DNA of 53,843 nucleotides. Origin: an uncultured bacterium (GTDB lineage Bacteria > Verrucomicrobiota > Kiritimatiellia > RFP12 > UBA1067). The stretch is from positions 1-53,843 of the forward strand of contig CACZAK010000068.1 of assembly GCA_902779075.1 (NCBI GenBank), written 5' to 3'. A program made the translations under genes and the position numbers. Shown in pieces: positions 12,837-20,766 of this stretch (position 1 is its first letter; each line of letters starts with the position of its first letter). The notes under the pieces were generated by a model. The model was not told where the DNA came from. It made no database searches and saw only the letters and a list, made by a program, of their open reading frames with translations.

Positions 12837-14878
12837 TTTAGCAACGGCTTATTGAGCGCCGCGTCGAGCGCACGGACGTCCGCCGCGTGTACGCCGGCCT
12901 CGCCGCCGCGCTTGACCGTGAACACCTTGAGCTCGGGGATGTTGTCCTTGCCAAGTATCTGCACCTTCTCGAACGCCTCGATGCCATCGCGCAGAAGGAG
13001 CGCACGGAGAGAAAGACGCGGGCCGGGATAGACGAGCGACGTGTCGCCCGAAGGCCATGACGTGAAGTCCTGGCTGTCGAGCGGATTCTCCACCCAGCTG
13101 CACCACGCCCAGCGGAGAAGACCGTCAAAGCCCTTCGCCGCCGAAAGAGGCGCGAGCCATGCGCTCTCCGCCGGGTCGCTGAAGATGAATGTGTTCGGAC
13201 GAGCCGGGCTGCAGCACACGTAGTACGTGGTGAACTTGCCCTGGGCGCGGCGCTCCGCCGCGTACTTCGCCAGCCCGTCGCCGTGACGGTAGCAGTAGGA
13301 GACGTCGAACGCCGAGGCGTTCAACTCCGACGGGCGGTTGCACGCCATCACCATCTCCATGCCGGGCGCGTACTTGTGCAGTACCGCGAGCGCCGGACGG
13401 ATCAGCTTGTCGGGACGCTCGTCGAGGGCGATCTTCGTGCGCTCGAACCAGCCCTTCTCCTTCGTGTGGCGACAGAGGTCCGCGAGGAGGTGGCCCCAGA
13501 AGTCCTCGTACTCCGCGCTTCCCGGTTCCATACGCGGGGCGACGCTGCGTCCGGACTTCTCGTCGAAGTAGCGGAACTTGAGCGTCCACGGGAGCATCGA
13601 GTAGCAGTCGATCTGCCCCTTCACGCCGACCGCCTCCATGCTCTCCACGATCTTGTCGAAAATCGTGTAATCGTAGGTCCACGTTCCGTCCGCACGCTTC
13701 GTCGCCTGTACGCAAGAGCGGAAGCGGTCGTACGTCTGCTGGCCCCACGCCTCGTCGATGAGCGTGGCCGTGATCGTCTTCTGCCCGAGGTCGGCGAGTA
13801 TCTTGTTGTAGGGAAGCAGCAGACGCAAATGCTCGTCGCTTCCAAACGGGACATCGTGCCAGCGCGCGATGGCGTCCGGGTGCTGCCAGAGGTCGAGGTG
13901 GAACTTCCAGTCCTTGACGGGCGGGAGCGTGCGCGGCACAACCGTGATTTCCACGGGCAGGTCGTGCTTCTCACCGTTGATGAACGCGGTCACCACGTCG
14001 CGGATCACGCCCGATGCGTCGCGCGAAATATCGAAGGTGTAGATGACCGGACGCGTCACTCCCTTGAAGGAGGTCTCCGTTGTACCGTCGAGGATGTCGC
14101 CGTAGAGCGTACCATTGCCAAGCGTGTAGCGCAACACGTCGAGGTGCGCGAAGTGGGCTGAAGAAAGGCGCAACTCCTGGAAGCCGCCCTGCGACGACGC
14201 GACGAGCATCGCGCTCACGCGCTCGCCACGCCAGCCGCGCAGCTTCGCGACAGGCGCGAGCTTCTTCACGTCCACCATCACGTCGCGGTCGTAGCGCGTG
14301 AAGATGTCGCCCGCGAGGAACGCACTTTTAGCGCCCTTCGCGCCGCCCGCGCGGGCGTAGCCCTCGATCTCCACGATGTGGGCGCCGGGCTTCGCGCCCC
14401 GCGAGTTGGAGACGACCGTGGCGCGCACGTAGCGCACCTCCACCGGGTCGAAGTCGAGCGTGAAGCCCGCCGCGCCGGCGCAGATGGAGTTCGCCGTCTG
14501 GTCGGCGAGCATCTTCCACGACTTGCCGTCTGTGCTTCCCTCGATCTTGAACCCGTAGATGCGTCCGTCTTTCCAGTACGGCACGAAGAGGATTTCGGAG
14601 AGCGGCTTCGCCGCGCCCATGTCGACAGTCAGCGCCTGCGGCAAGTTCTCGGCGCCCCAGTACACCGTGCCGTCTTCGCGCTTTCCGTCCACGGCGAGCT
14701 TCGGCGCGAATTTGTCGAACTGTCCAGTGGCCGTGGCCTTCGCGTTCAGGAACAGGTTCTCCGCCTGCGCGGCCTTGCCCGAAACAGGCTTCCCGTCGGG
14801 CTCATACGCCGGATGACGCCTCGGTTTCGCCTGCGCGCACAGCGCCGCAAGACAAACTGCCAACACTAGTCTCTTCAT
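12830..14878 (-). CDS. secreted F5/8 + DUF4091 glycoside hydrolase-like protein
   Basis: 682 residues with a signal peptide (MKRLVLAVCLAALCAQA). Residues ~40-180 resemble an F5/8 type C discoidin domain (AVDGKREDGTVYWG ... VRYVRATVVSN). The rest fits the DUF4091 pattern: a TIM-barrel-like part with TLIDEAWGQQTYDRF and ALDERPD, then the typical end SGDTSLVYPGP...SLRALLLRDGIEAFEKV. DUF4091 proteins sit in polysaccharide utilisation loci and are thought to be glycosidases; the specificity is unknown. An AGGAGG site 8 nt upstream supports the start. It follows the phosphatase/LamG gene by 39 nt, likely co-transcribed. The last residues (LLKN) and the stop come from the end of the adjoining MITE-like element, so the original C-terminus was probably altered. 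Confidence 0.75.
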   Translation of the reverse strand: MKRLVLAVCLAALCAQAKPRRHPAYEPDGKPVSGKAAQAENLFLNAKATATGQFDKFAPKLAVDGKREDGTVYWGAENLPQALTVDMGAAKPLSEILFVPYWKDGRIYGFKIEGSTDGKSWKMLADQTANSICAGAAGFTLDFDPVEVRYVRATVVSNSRGAKPGAHIVEIEGYARAGGAKGAKSAFLAGDIFTRYDRDVMVDVKKLAPVAKLRGWRGERVSAMLVASSQGGFQELRLSSAHFAHLDVLRYTLGNGTLYGDILDGTTETSFKGVTRPVIYTFDISRDASGVIRDVVTAFINGEKHDLPVEITVVPRTLPPVKDWKFHLDLWQHPDAIARWHDVPFGSDEHLRLLLPYNKILADLGQKTITATLIDEAWGQQTYDRFRSCVQATKRADGTWTYDYTIFDKIVESMEAVGVKGQIDCYSMLPWTLKFRYFDEKSGRSVAPRMEPGSAEYEDFWGHLLADLCRHTKEKGWFERTKIALDERPDKLIRPALAVLHKYAPGMEMVMACNRPSELNASAFDVSYCYRHGDGLAKYAAERRAQGKFTTYYVCCSPARPNTFIFSDPAESAWLAPLSAAKGFDGLLRWAWCSWVENPLDSQDFTSWPSGDTSLVYPGPRLSLRALLLRDGIEAFEKVQILGKDNIPELKVFTVKRGGEAGVHAADVRALDAALNKPLLKN

Positions 14879-14917
14879 CCTCTCATGCCTCCTTTTTTCG
14901 TTTCTGTCCTGGTTGAA

Positions 14918-15660
14918 TTACAGCAGGTCGCCGAGGGGGATGCCGTTGCGGCCCGCCTCGTAGATCCCGCGCACGTCCTCGTACGAGAGCGAACGCGTCC
15001 AGAGCGCGAAGTCGTCGATGTCGCCGTTGAACGCGCACGGATACGCGCCGGTCCCGTCCTGGCCGAGGAAAAACGGAAGCCCCGTCTTGAACTTGATGTC
15101 CTTCGCGTTGTACGCGATGCGGTAGAGGTAGCCGTCGCGTCCGCCCTGATAGTAACCGAGCACGCCGTCGGGACCGCGCGTCACCGCGTAGAAGGTCCAC
15201 TTGCCGAACTCGATGTCGTACGGGCCCACGTCGATACGGGGGCGGCCACCGCCCATGCCGGCGTTGAAGCACACGCCGCCGACCTTCGACTCGATCTTCT
15301 TGTTGCCGGTCACGAGGATGCCGGGGTTCGAGCCCTTGTGCCAGTCCTTGTTCGCGACGATCACGGAGTCGCCCTTCTGCGCCGCAGGCATCTTCACCCA
15401 CATCGCGAAGGCGAACTCGGCGCCGTTCTCGAACGCAAGCTTCTCGGAGCCTTTCAGGCACACGCTGCCCGTTTTGTTCGTCGCATCCTCCATATGCAGG
15501 CAGCCGCCGATGAAGCCGCCCTTCCCGACGATCGACGCCTTGCCGCACGCCTCGGCAGTCACCTTGCCTCCCGCGGCGTTCGCGAAGGCGGCCGGAGCCT
15601 TGCCCTCGAACGGTAGATACACGGCGAGGCCGTCCTTGAGACCACGCTTCACGTCGGTGA
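14918..15660 (-). pseudogene. LamG/concanavalin-like 3' part of a frameshifted gene
   Basis: This frame continues the phosphatase gene after a one-base shift near 15660. It encodes DGLAVYLPFEGKAPAAF ... KTGSVCLKGSEKL ... GKWTFYAVTRGPDG ... FNGDIDDFALWTRSLS ... IYEAGRNG, the standard order of a LamG-type jelly roll (about 240 residues). Such domains bind glycans or serve as adhesion modules at the end of secreted hydrolases. It has no start codon or RBS of its own. In the phosphatase frame a stop at 15649 removes it. Either a sequencing or assembly error dropped a base, or the gene has decayed. No slippery heptamer is evident. Confidence 0.7.
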
Positions 15661-16527
15661 CGCAAAGCCGCTCCAGTCGATTCCGAAGTGCGTGAGCACC
15701 GTCGGCGCGGCGTAGTAGTTGTGGGGGATGCCGGGGATGCGTCCCTGGAAAACAGCGCGTCCGGACACGAGGAACGGAATCGTCTCGCAGTGTCCGCCCC
15801 AGAGGCCGTGCGTGCGCCAGTAGCCGCCGTGGTCGGCCGTCACGATGATCATCCAGTCCTCGTCCTTGAACGTGGGACGCGAGGCGATCGCCTTCAGGGC
15901 GTCGCCGATCGCCTTGTCGGAGAGATAGACCGTGTTGAGGTGTCCGATCGTGTAGGGATAGTAGCCGAATCCGTGTCCGCCATGGTCGGGCCAGTCGATG
16001 TACCACATCACGGCGTCGGGCGCGTCGGGGGCGGCGAGGATCTTGGGCATGGCGGCGGCGTTGCCGGCGTCGGAGCCGTGGATGAACTTCACGCGGGGAT
16101 CGGGCGAAATCTGCTCGTCCCATTTCCACGAGTACATGAAGAGTCCCTTCGTCCCCGGCCTGGCGTCCGCCACGCGCACGAGCCAGCTGGGCCACTTCTT
16201 GAAGTCGCAGGTGCTCTTGTGGTTCTGCTTGATGGTGGTCTTCTTCGTGGTCACGCCCGTGGCGATCGCCGTGTGGTTAGGTCCGCTCACGGTGATCGCG
16301 TCGTAGATCGTGTGGGCGCTCAGGGACCACGCGCAGTAGTAGCCGGGCTGCCACTCCCCGTCGCGGAGCATCCGCAGGTTCGGCGCGTAGACGTTCTCGA
16401 TCGAGTCGGCGCGCATGCCGTCCAGCATGATTACGAGTGCCTTGGGCTTGAGATTATTCTCCGCGGCGTTCAGACAAAATACGGCGGAAGCCGTCAGCGC
16501 GGCAAGAGCAACAACAGGTTTTTTCAT
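15649..16527 (-). CDS. alkaline-phosphatase-superfamily phosphodiesterase (5' part of frameshifted gene)
   Basis: 292 residues as read, with a signal peptide (MKKPVVALAALTASAVFCLNA). Metal and nucleophile positions of the nucleotide pyrophosphatase/phosphodiesterase group are present: ALVIMLDGMRADS, the Thr in SGPNHTAIATG, DWPDHGGHGFG, TADHGG and the late His in GGHCETIPF. These enzymes cleave phosphodiester or phosphonate esters with two zinc ions; a sulfatase role is less likely because no C-x-P-x-R motif is present. The domain looks complete at FGIDWSG, after which the frame closes within four codons while a LamG domain continues in the next frame. A TATACT box lies ~40 nt upstream. Confidence 0.75.
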   Translation of the reverse strand: MKKPVVALAALTASAVFCLNAAENNLKPKALVIMLDGMRADSIENVYAPNLRMLRDGEWQPGYYCAWSLSAHTIYDAITVSGPNHTAIATGVTTKKTTIKQNHKSTCDFKKWPSWLVRVADARPGTKGLFMYSWKWDEQISPDPRVKFIHGSDAGNAAAMPKILAAPDAPDAVMWYIDWPDHGGHGFGYYPYTIGHLNTVYLSDKAIGDALKAIASRPTFKDEDWMIIVTADHGGYWRTHGLWGGHCETIPFLVSGRAVFQGRIPGIPHNYYAAPTVLTHFGIDWSGFASPT

Positions 16528-16564
16528 TATGATATTCCTTCTTGTCTAGTTATTGGGGAAAGAT

Positions 16565-16570
16565 AGTATA
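16565..16570 (-). promoter_or_regulatory. -10 box for the phosphodiesterase gene
   Basis: TATACT on the minus strand, preceded by TTTTTGC, 38 nt from the ATG at 16527. No clear -35 hexamer is seen. Confidence 0.4.
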
Positions 16571-16656
16571 GCAAAAATCCAAACGCCCAAACGGCAAAAA
16601 CCAACAGCAAAAATCAACCTACCGTCAATTGGGTTGCCGTTAGTTGCGCGGATGGC

Positions 16657-16681
16657 GTCGGTCGCGGGGCGACCGCCCTAC
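16657..16681 (-). repeat. REP element, intergenic
   Basis: On the minus strand: GTAG, arm GGCGGTCGC, loop CCC, arm GCGACCGAC (8 of 9 pairs). It lies 13 nt downstream of the cytochrome gene stop on its 5'-most side, between that gene and the phosphodiesterase promoter. Confidence 0.75.
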
Positions 16682-16693
16682 CGTTTTGCACCG

Positions 16694-18520
16694 TCAGAGC
16701 GACAGCACGTACTCGGCGAGGTCCTTGATCTGCTCCGGGGTTAGTTTGGAGGTCTCGCCGTGCGTGTCGTTCGGATTGTAGGTCGTCAGCACCTCTTCCA
16801 TCGTGAGGGCGCGGCCGTCGTAAAGGTAAGGGGCCGTGCGCCAGCACTCGGCGAGGGTTGGCGTGTCGAACTTGCGTCCGGCCTCGGTGGCCGTGCCGAG
16901 GCCCACGTCGTAGAGCTTGAGGTCGGTCCAGAGCGGCTCGCCGCCAGGTGCCTTCTTCTCCGGCGTGTGGCAATCCGCGCACTTCGCCTTCACGAAGAGC
17001 TTCTCGCCGCGCTGCGCGCGGGCAGAGAGCTTGCCGTTCACGAGGTAGGGACTCGGCACGGGCTTCATCTTCTCCACGTATGCGTCGAAGCAGTGGACGT
17101 CCTCCTCGGGACGCGTAACGAACTGGATGTGGATGAGTCCGGCAGCGTTGCAGGTGTGCATGTCCTTGCGGATGCCGGTGATCATCGTGGGCGGCGTCAG
17201 GTGGTCGTAAAGCTCGCTCTTCGTCTGCTTCGGGTTGCCCATGCCGTCGTTCAGGAGGTCCCAGTTGAGGCCGTCCACGCGCCCGTCCGGATGGCAGCTC
17301 GCGCAGCTCTGCCACTGTTGGAAGCACATCGAACCGTCGTTGTAGAGCATTTCGCCACGGCGCGCGCGGTCGCGGGAGAGGTCGGGACGAGGACCGAGCG
17401 GCACCAGTTTGGCGCGCGCGGAGGCGTCGTCGAGGTCGAAAAGCGAGACGGCGTCCTCGAAGTAAAGCGCAGTGATTGCCGTGCGCCCCGAGAGGAACAC
17501 GCCGCGCGGACCGTTTCCGCCCGCGAGCACGCGGCGGCGGATCGAGACGAGGAACGCGAGGTCGTTCGGCACGTCCTCGGCGCTCTTCACAATGCCGCTC
17601 GCGCTCTCGCCCTTCGCGGCCTTTGCGAGACGGTCGTGAAGCGCCGTGCGGTCGATGATGGAGAGTTCGCACGTGCCCGCGTGCGCGACCACGAGCGTCT
17701 TGCCGTCCTCGGTCACGGCGACGCCCCAGGGGTTCGCGCCACCGCGGTCCACGTCGTCCAGCAACACGGTGTTCACGTACGCGCCCGTGGCGCCGTCGAA
17801 CACGCTCAGCGCCGCGGTGTTCATCCAGCCACGCTCAAGCTGCGTGGTGGGCAGCTGGTAGCGGCCCATCGTGTGCGTCACGTACACGGACTTCCCGTCG
17901 GGCGACGACGCGATCCCGCGCACGCCCGTGGAGCCGTTGGGGAGGAGGATGTGCCGTACGTCGAACGTGCGCGTGTCGATCACGCTCACGGACGCCGCCA
18001 CCACGTCGTTTGTGGCCGCGCAGTACGGCAGCATGTTCGCGACGAAGAGATACTTCCCTTCCGCGCCGAGCGTAGCCGCGAACGGCTCGCGCAGCACCTT
18101 GACCGTCTTGACGACCGACATCTTCGCGGCGTCCAGCACGCTCACCTGAGCGGCGAAACGGTTGAGCACGTAGACGGTGCCGCCGTCCTTGGAGATCACC
18201 GGTGCGCAGGGGCTGTGTCCAACGGCGGCCGTCTTCACGCACGCGCCGTCCGGCGCGTACTTGCGCAGTTCGCCGTTCGCCTCGCCGCACGTCACGTACA
18301 CAAACCCGCCGCCTGCGGCGATGCCCGTGGGGTTGACGGACACCGGCCACTGGCGCACCACGCGCCCGTCGCGCCCCACCTCCGCCACGCGCGCCGCGGT
18401 GGCTTCCGTCACGTACGCGCCGCCATTGGGCGCAGGGGCCAAAAATTCAGGCGAAACGTAACTCTGCGCATACGCCGCACATGCACACGCGAACACCAAC
18501 GTTCCAAATACTTGTTTCAT
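16694..18520 (-). CDS. secreted YVTN beta-propeller di-haem cytochrome c
   Basis: 608 residues with a signal peptide (MKQVFGTLVFACACAAYA). Residues ~25-350 form a seven-bladed YVTN-type propeller (GGTVYVLNRFAAQVSVLDA, GKSVYVTHTMGRYQLPT, KTLVVAHAGTCELSIID). The C-terminal third carries two haem motifs, CASCH near 407 and CADCH near 517, in a MauG/cytochrome-c-peroxidase-like arrangement ending TPEQIKDLAEYVLSL. Related proteins transfer electrons or oxidise substrates in the periplasm. It needs a c-type cytochrome maturation system encoded elsewhere. It has its own promoter (TGGTATAAT) and is flanked by genes in the same direction, but not tightly enough to be in their operons. Confidence 0.8.
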   Translation of the reverse strand: MKQVFGTLVFACACAAYAQSYVSPEFLAPAPNGGAYVTEATAARVAEVGRDGRVVRQWPVSVNPTGIAAGGGFVYVTCGEANGELRKYAPDGACVKTAAVGHSPCAPVISKDGGTVYVLNRFAAQVSVLDAAKMSVVKTVKVLREPFAATLGAEGKYLFVANMLPYCAATNDVVAASVSVIDTRTFDVRHILLPNGSTGVRGIASSPDGKSVYVTHTMGRYQLPTTQLERGWMNTAALSVFDGATGAYVNTVLLDDVDRGGANPWGVAVTEDGKTLVVAHAGTCELSIIDRTALHDRLAKAAKGESASGIVKSAEDVPNDLAFLVSIRRRVLAGGNGPRGVFLSGRTAITALYFEDAVSLFDLDDASARAKLVPLGPRPDLSRDRARRGEMLYNDGSMCFQQWQSCASCHPDGRVDGLNWDLLNDGMGNPKQTKSELYDHLTPPTMITGIRKDMHTCNAAGLIHIQFVTRPEEDVHCFDAYVEKMKPVPSPYLVNGKLSARAQRGEKLFVKAKCADCHTPEKKAPGGEPLWTDLKLYDVGLGTATEAGRKFDTPTLAECWRTAPYLYDGRALTMEEVLTTYNPNDTHGETSKLTPEQIKDLAEYVLSL

Positions 18521-18549
18521 TTGTCAGTCTCCTATTTTGGAATTGGGTG

Positions 18550-18558
18550 ATTATACCA
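18550..18558 (-). promoter_or_regulatory. TGGTATAAT promoter of the cytochrome gene
   Basis: Minus-strand TGGTATAAT, an extended -10 type box, about 30 nt from the ATG at 18520. The RBS AGGAGA follows. The same box is found before several other genes in the window. Confidence 0.6.
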
Positions 18559-18624
18559 TAATTTTTCCGTGCATTCGGACAAAATCCAAACAAATCCTAA
18601 ATGTACGGAAAAGTACAGCAAGAT

Positions 18625-20745
18625 TTAGCGCGATTCCAACCTCCAGGAAAGTGCGGGGAGATTGCCTTCGAATCTCTTCCCCTCGAACTCCAACAAAAAC
18701 TTCTGCTCCTCGCGCGTCCAGTTGACGAGAACCGCCGCCTTGCGTCCGTCGGGCGCGCGCCACTCGGAGTGGAACACCGTCGGCAAGGTCGGCTGCACGC
18801 ACTCTTTGCTTTCGTGCGGACGCTTGTAGCTGCTCGTCCTGAGGAACGGCACGCGCTTCGTCGCGCACGTCAGTTTCGCGGGCTTCAGCATCTCGCCGTC
18901 GAAGAGGAATTCCTTGTGGTCGTGGTAGAACTTCGCAGAATCCTTCATGAACTGGATGTCCTTCGCGATGCGCGGATTCGTGACGTCCCGCATCACGAAG
19001 TTGTGCACCATCGGCTGCACGCCCCAGATGATGCCGCGCGCGAACTCAACCGCGAACTGGTCGGGATACTTCGCGATCTGCTTCTCCACGTCCGGCTTGT
19101 CCGGGTACTTGCCCCACAGCGGATCCCAGCCGGGAATTCCGCCGGGCGTCGCGAACGAGCCGAAGAGCACGCCCGCGCCACGGTACATCACCGTGACGGC
19201 GGGGACAGGCTCCTCTCCCGGCATCGTGCCGAGGCCGTTGCGCTCCCAGCTGGAGTAGAGCATGATGAACGACTCGAACCTGTCGAGATACGCCTCGCTC
19301 GTCGCCTCGGAGGAGAGCAGAAAGCCCGGATTGTCCGAATGGACGGCGTTCACGTAGTCGCGGTAGCCCGCGATGAGCGCATGCGCGTCGCCGGGCGCGT
19401 GCTTGTGGCGCGGGTTGAAGCAGGGCAGGTGCGCGGCGCAGCTGATCATGTCGATGTAGACGCCGTCGAGTCCCGTGGAGGCGAGCTTCTTCTCCAGTTC
19501 GCGCATCTTCGCGTGGAACTTCGGCGCCTCGCCGCACATGTGCCCCTGGCTCTGCTTCGTGAACGGATTGAACGTCGTGCCGTAGATTCGGCCATTGCTC
19601 CGCACGATCGTGCTTTCAAGCCCGCCCCCGGCCCAGCGCGGATCGTCCTCGTCCCAGAGCATCCCGTTCGTATAGACCTGCAGGAACGCGCCGCGGTCCT
19701 TCATGCGCTTCACGGCCACGCGGAACGCGTCCTCGCCGTCGCGCGGCGGCCAGAAGAACGGATAGGAGGTGTCGTACGGGACGTTGTGCCACCAGTACCA
19801 GTCGAGCGCGACCTTGAGGCCCGTCTCCTTCATGAACCAGTGGACGGGCGGCTCGGAGACGGCGATGTTCCCGCGGCTCCACATCCACATGTCGATCTCG
19901 CGCAGCTTCGAGAAGTCGCGCGCGGCAGCCGCCTTGAACCACGGCTGCGTCTCCATCCACGCGCGGTGCATCTTCGCCGCCTCGTACCATCCGCCGAGAT
20001 ACGGTACATAGACTCCAGGATACGGCAGCGAGCCGGCCTTGCGCGTCTCTTCCGAGACCGGCGGAAGCCAGATGTTGCGCAGGACGAGCGTGTTCGGCGC
20101 GGACCCGACCATCGCCTCGAACGCCGCCGCATGGAGGCGCGCGTCGCCGCGCTGGTCGAAGAAGTGCGAGACGCCCCCTTCCTCCAGCGCAGCCATGCAG
20201 TTGAACACCCTGAAGATCAGCCCCGACGAATAGACTCGCTGCATCGTCTTCATCTTCGACCAGTTGGGGCGCAGGATGTCGCCCGCGAAGAACGGACGAA
20301 ACAGCGCCGTCTTCTTCGTGCGCGGAACGACGACCTCTGGGAACACGATCCGCTTGGGATACTGTCCGCTTTCATTTCCAGCGTAGTCGAAGGACGTGTA
20401 CTCGAATCCGCCGTCCGGACGAAGCGTCATCTTCGCCGTCACCGTGAAGTTCTCGCCACACACGGGATGCCCCTTCCACACCGCCGTCACAACGTTTCCG
20501 TTCGTCGTGACGGAGAGCGACTTCATCTGTCCGTGCGGGATGACCGAGGCGTGGACGAGCGCGCGGTCAGACCCGATTCCGCCGCCCGTCTTCGCATTCT
20601 TCGAAGGCTTCCATTCGCCCGTTTCGATTGTGAAGCCCACGCGCACGTCCCCCATCGGCACAAGCGTCGTACGTTGGGGCGCCCCTACCGCAGTGAATGC
20701 GGCAAAGGACACCACAGAAACAAAAGACAGAGCATGCATTTTCAT
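18625..20745 (-). CDS. secreted TIM-barrel glycosidase-like protein (DUF6259 type)
   Basis: 706 residues with a signal peptide (MKMHALSFVSVVSFAAFTAVGA). After an N-terminal beta-sandwich, the barrel includes LDWYWWHNVPYDTSYPFFWP, GAFLQVYTNGMLWDEDDP, a candidate nucleophile Asp in GLDGVYIDM and a candidate acid Glu in LLSSEATSEAYLD. This layout fits the DUF6259 proteins of PVC and Bacteroidetes polysaccharide loci, distant relatives of GH101/GH129-type barrels. The substrate is unknown. It starts 21 nt after the stop of the 2318-residue gene, with AGAGGGA as RBS, so the two form an operon. A short REP-like GTAGGGGCGCCCC lies in the codons at the signal-peptide cleavage site. Confidence 0.7.
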   Translation of the reverse strand: MKMHALSFVSVVSFAAFTAVGAPQRTTLVPMGDVRVGFTIETGEWKPSKNAKTGGGIGSDRALVHASVIPHGQMKSLSVTTNGNVVTAVWKGHPVCGENFTVTAKMTLRPDGGFEYTSFDYAGNESGQYPKRIVFPEVVVPRTKKTALFRPFFAGDILRPNWSKMKTMQRVYSSGLIFRVFNCMAALEEGGVSHFFDQRGDARLHAAAFEAMVGSAPNTLVLRNIWLPPVSEETRKAGSLPYPGVYVPYLGGWYEAAKMHRAWMETQPWFKAAAARDFSKLREIDMWMWSRGNIAVSEPPVHWFMKETGLKVALDWYWWHNVPYDTSYPFFWPPRDGEDAFRVAVKRMKDRGAFLQVYTNGMLWDEDDPRWAGGGLESTIVRSNGRIYGTTFNPFTKQSQGHMCGEAPKFHAKMRELEKKLASTGLDGVYIDMISCAAHLPCFNPRHKHAPGDAHALIAGYRDYVNAVHSDNPGFLLSSEATSEAYLDRFESFIMLYSSWERNGLGTMPGEEPVPAVTVMYRGAGVLFGSFATPGGIPGWDPLWGKYPDKPDVEKQIAKYPDQFAVEFARGIIWGVQPMVHNFVMRDVTNPRIAKDIQFMKDSAKFYHDHKEFLFDGEMLKPAKLTCATKRVPFLRTSSYKRPHESKECVQPTLPTVFHSEWRAPDGRKAAVLVNWTREEQKFLLEFEGKRFEGNLPALSWRLESR
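20673..20687 (-). repeat. short REP-like palindrome at the signal peptide end
   Basis: Minus-strand GTAGGGGCGCCCC, a GTAG head with a loopless GGGGCGCCCC palindrome. It codes for AVGAPQ, the probable signal-peptidase site of the DUF6259 protein. It is shorter than the other REPs, so membership in the family is uncertain. Confidence 0.4.
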
Positions 20746-20766
20746 GACGTTCTTCCCTCTTTGCTG

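Noticed and set aside
15649..15665. Programmed -1 frameshift in the phosphodiesterase/LamG gene
   Set aside because: The bases around the junction (AGC GGC TTT GCG) do not form a slippery heptamer and no clear downstream stimulatory structure was noted.
14918..16195. 425-codon ORF as one protein
   Set aside because: Only the last ~245 codons (LamG) are protein-like; the first part is an out-of-frame shadow of the phosphodiesterase.
15649..16527. Sulfatase assignment
   Set aside because: No C/S-x-P-x-R formylglycine motif; the nucleophile context SGPNHTAIATG fits the phosphodiesterase/pyrophosphatase branch.
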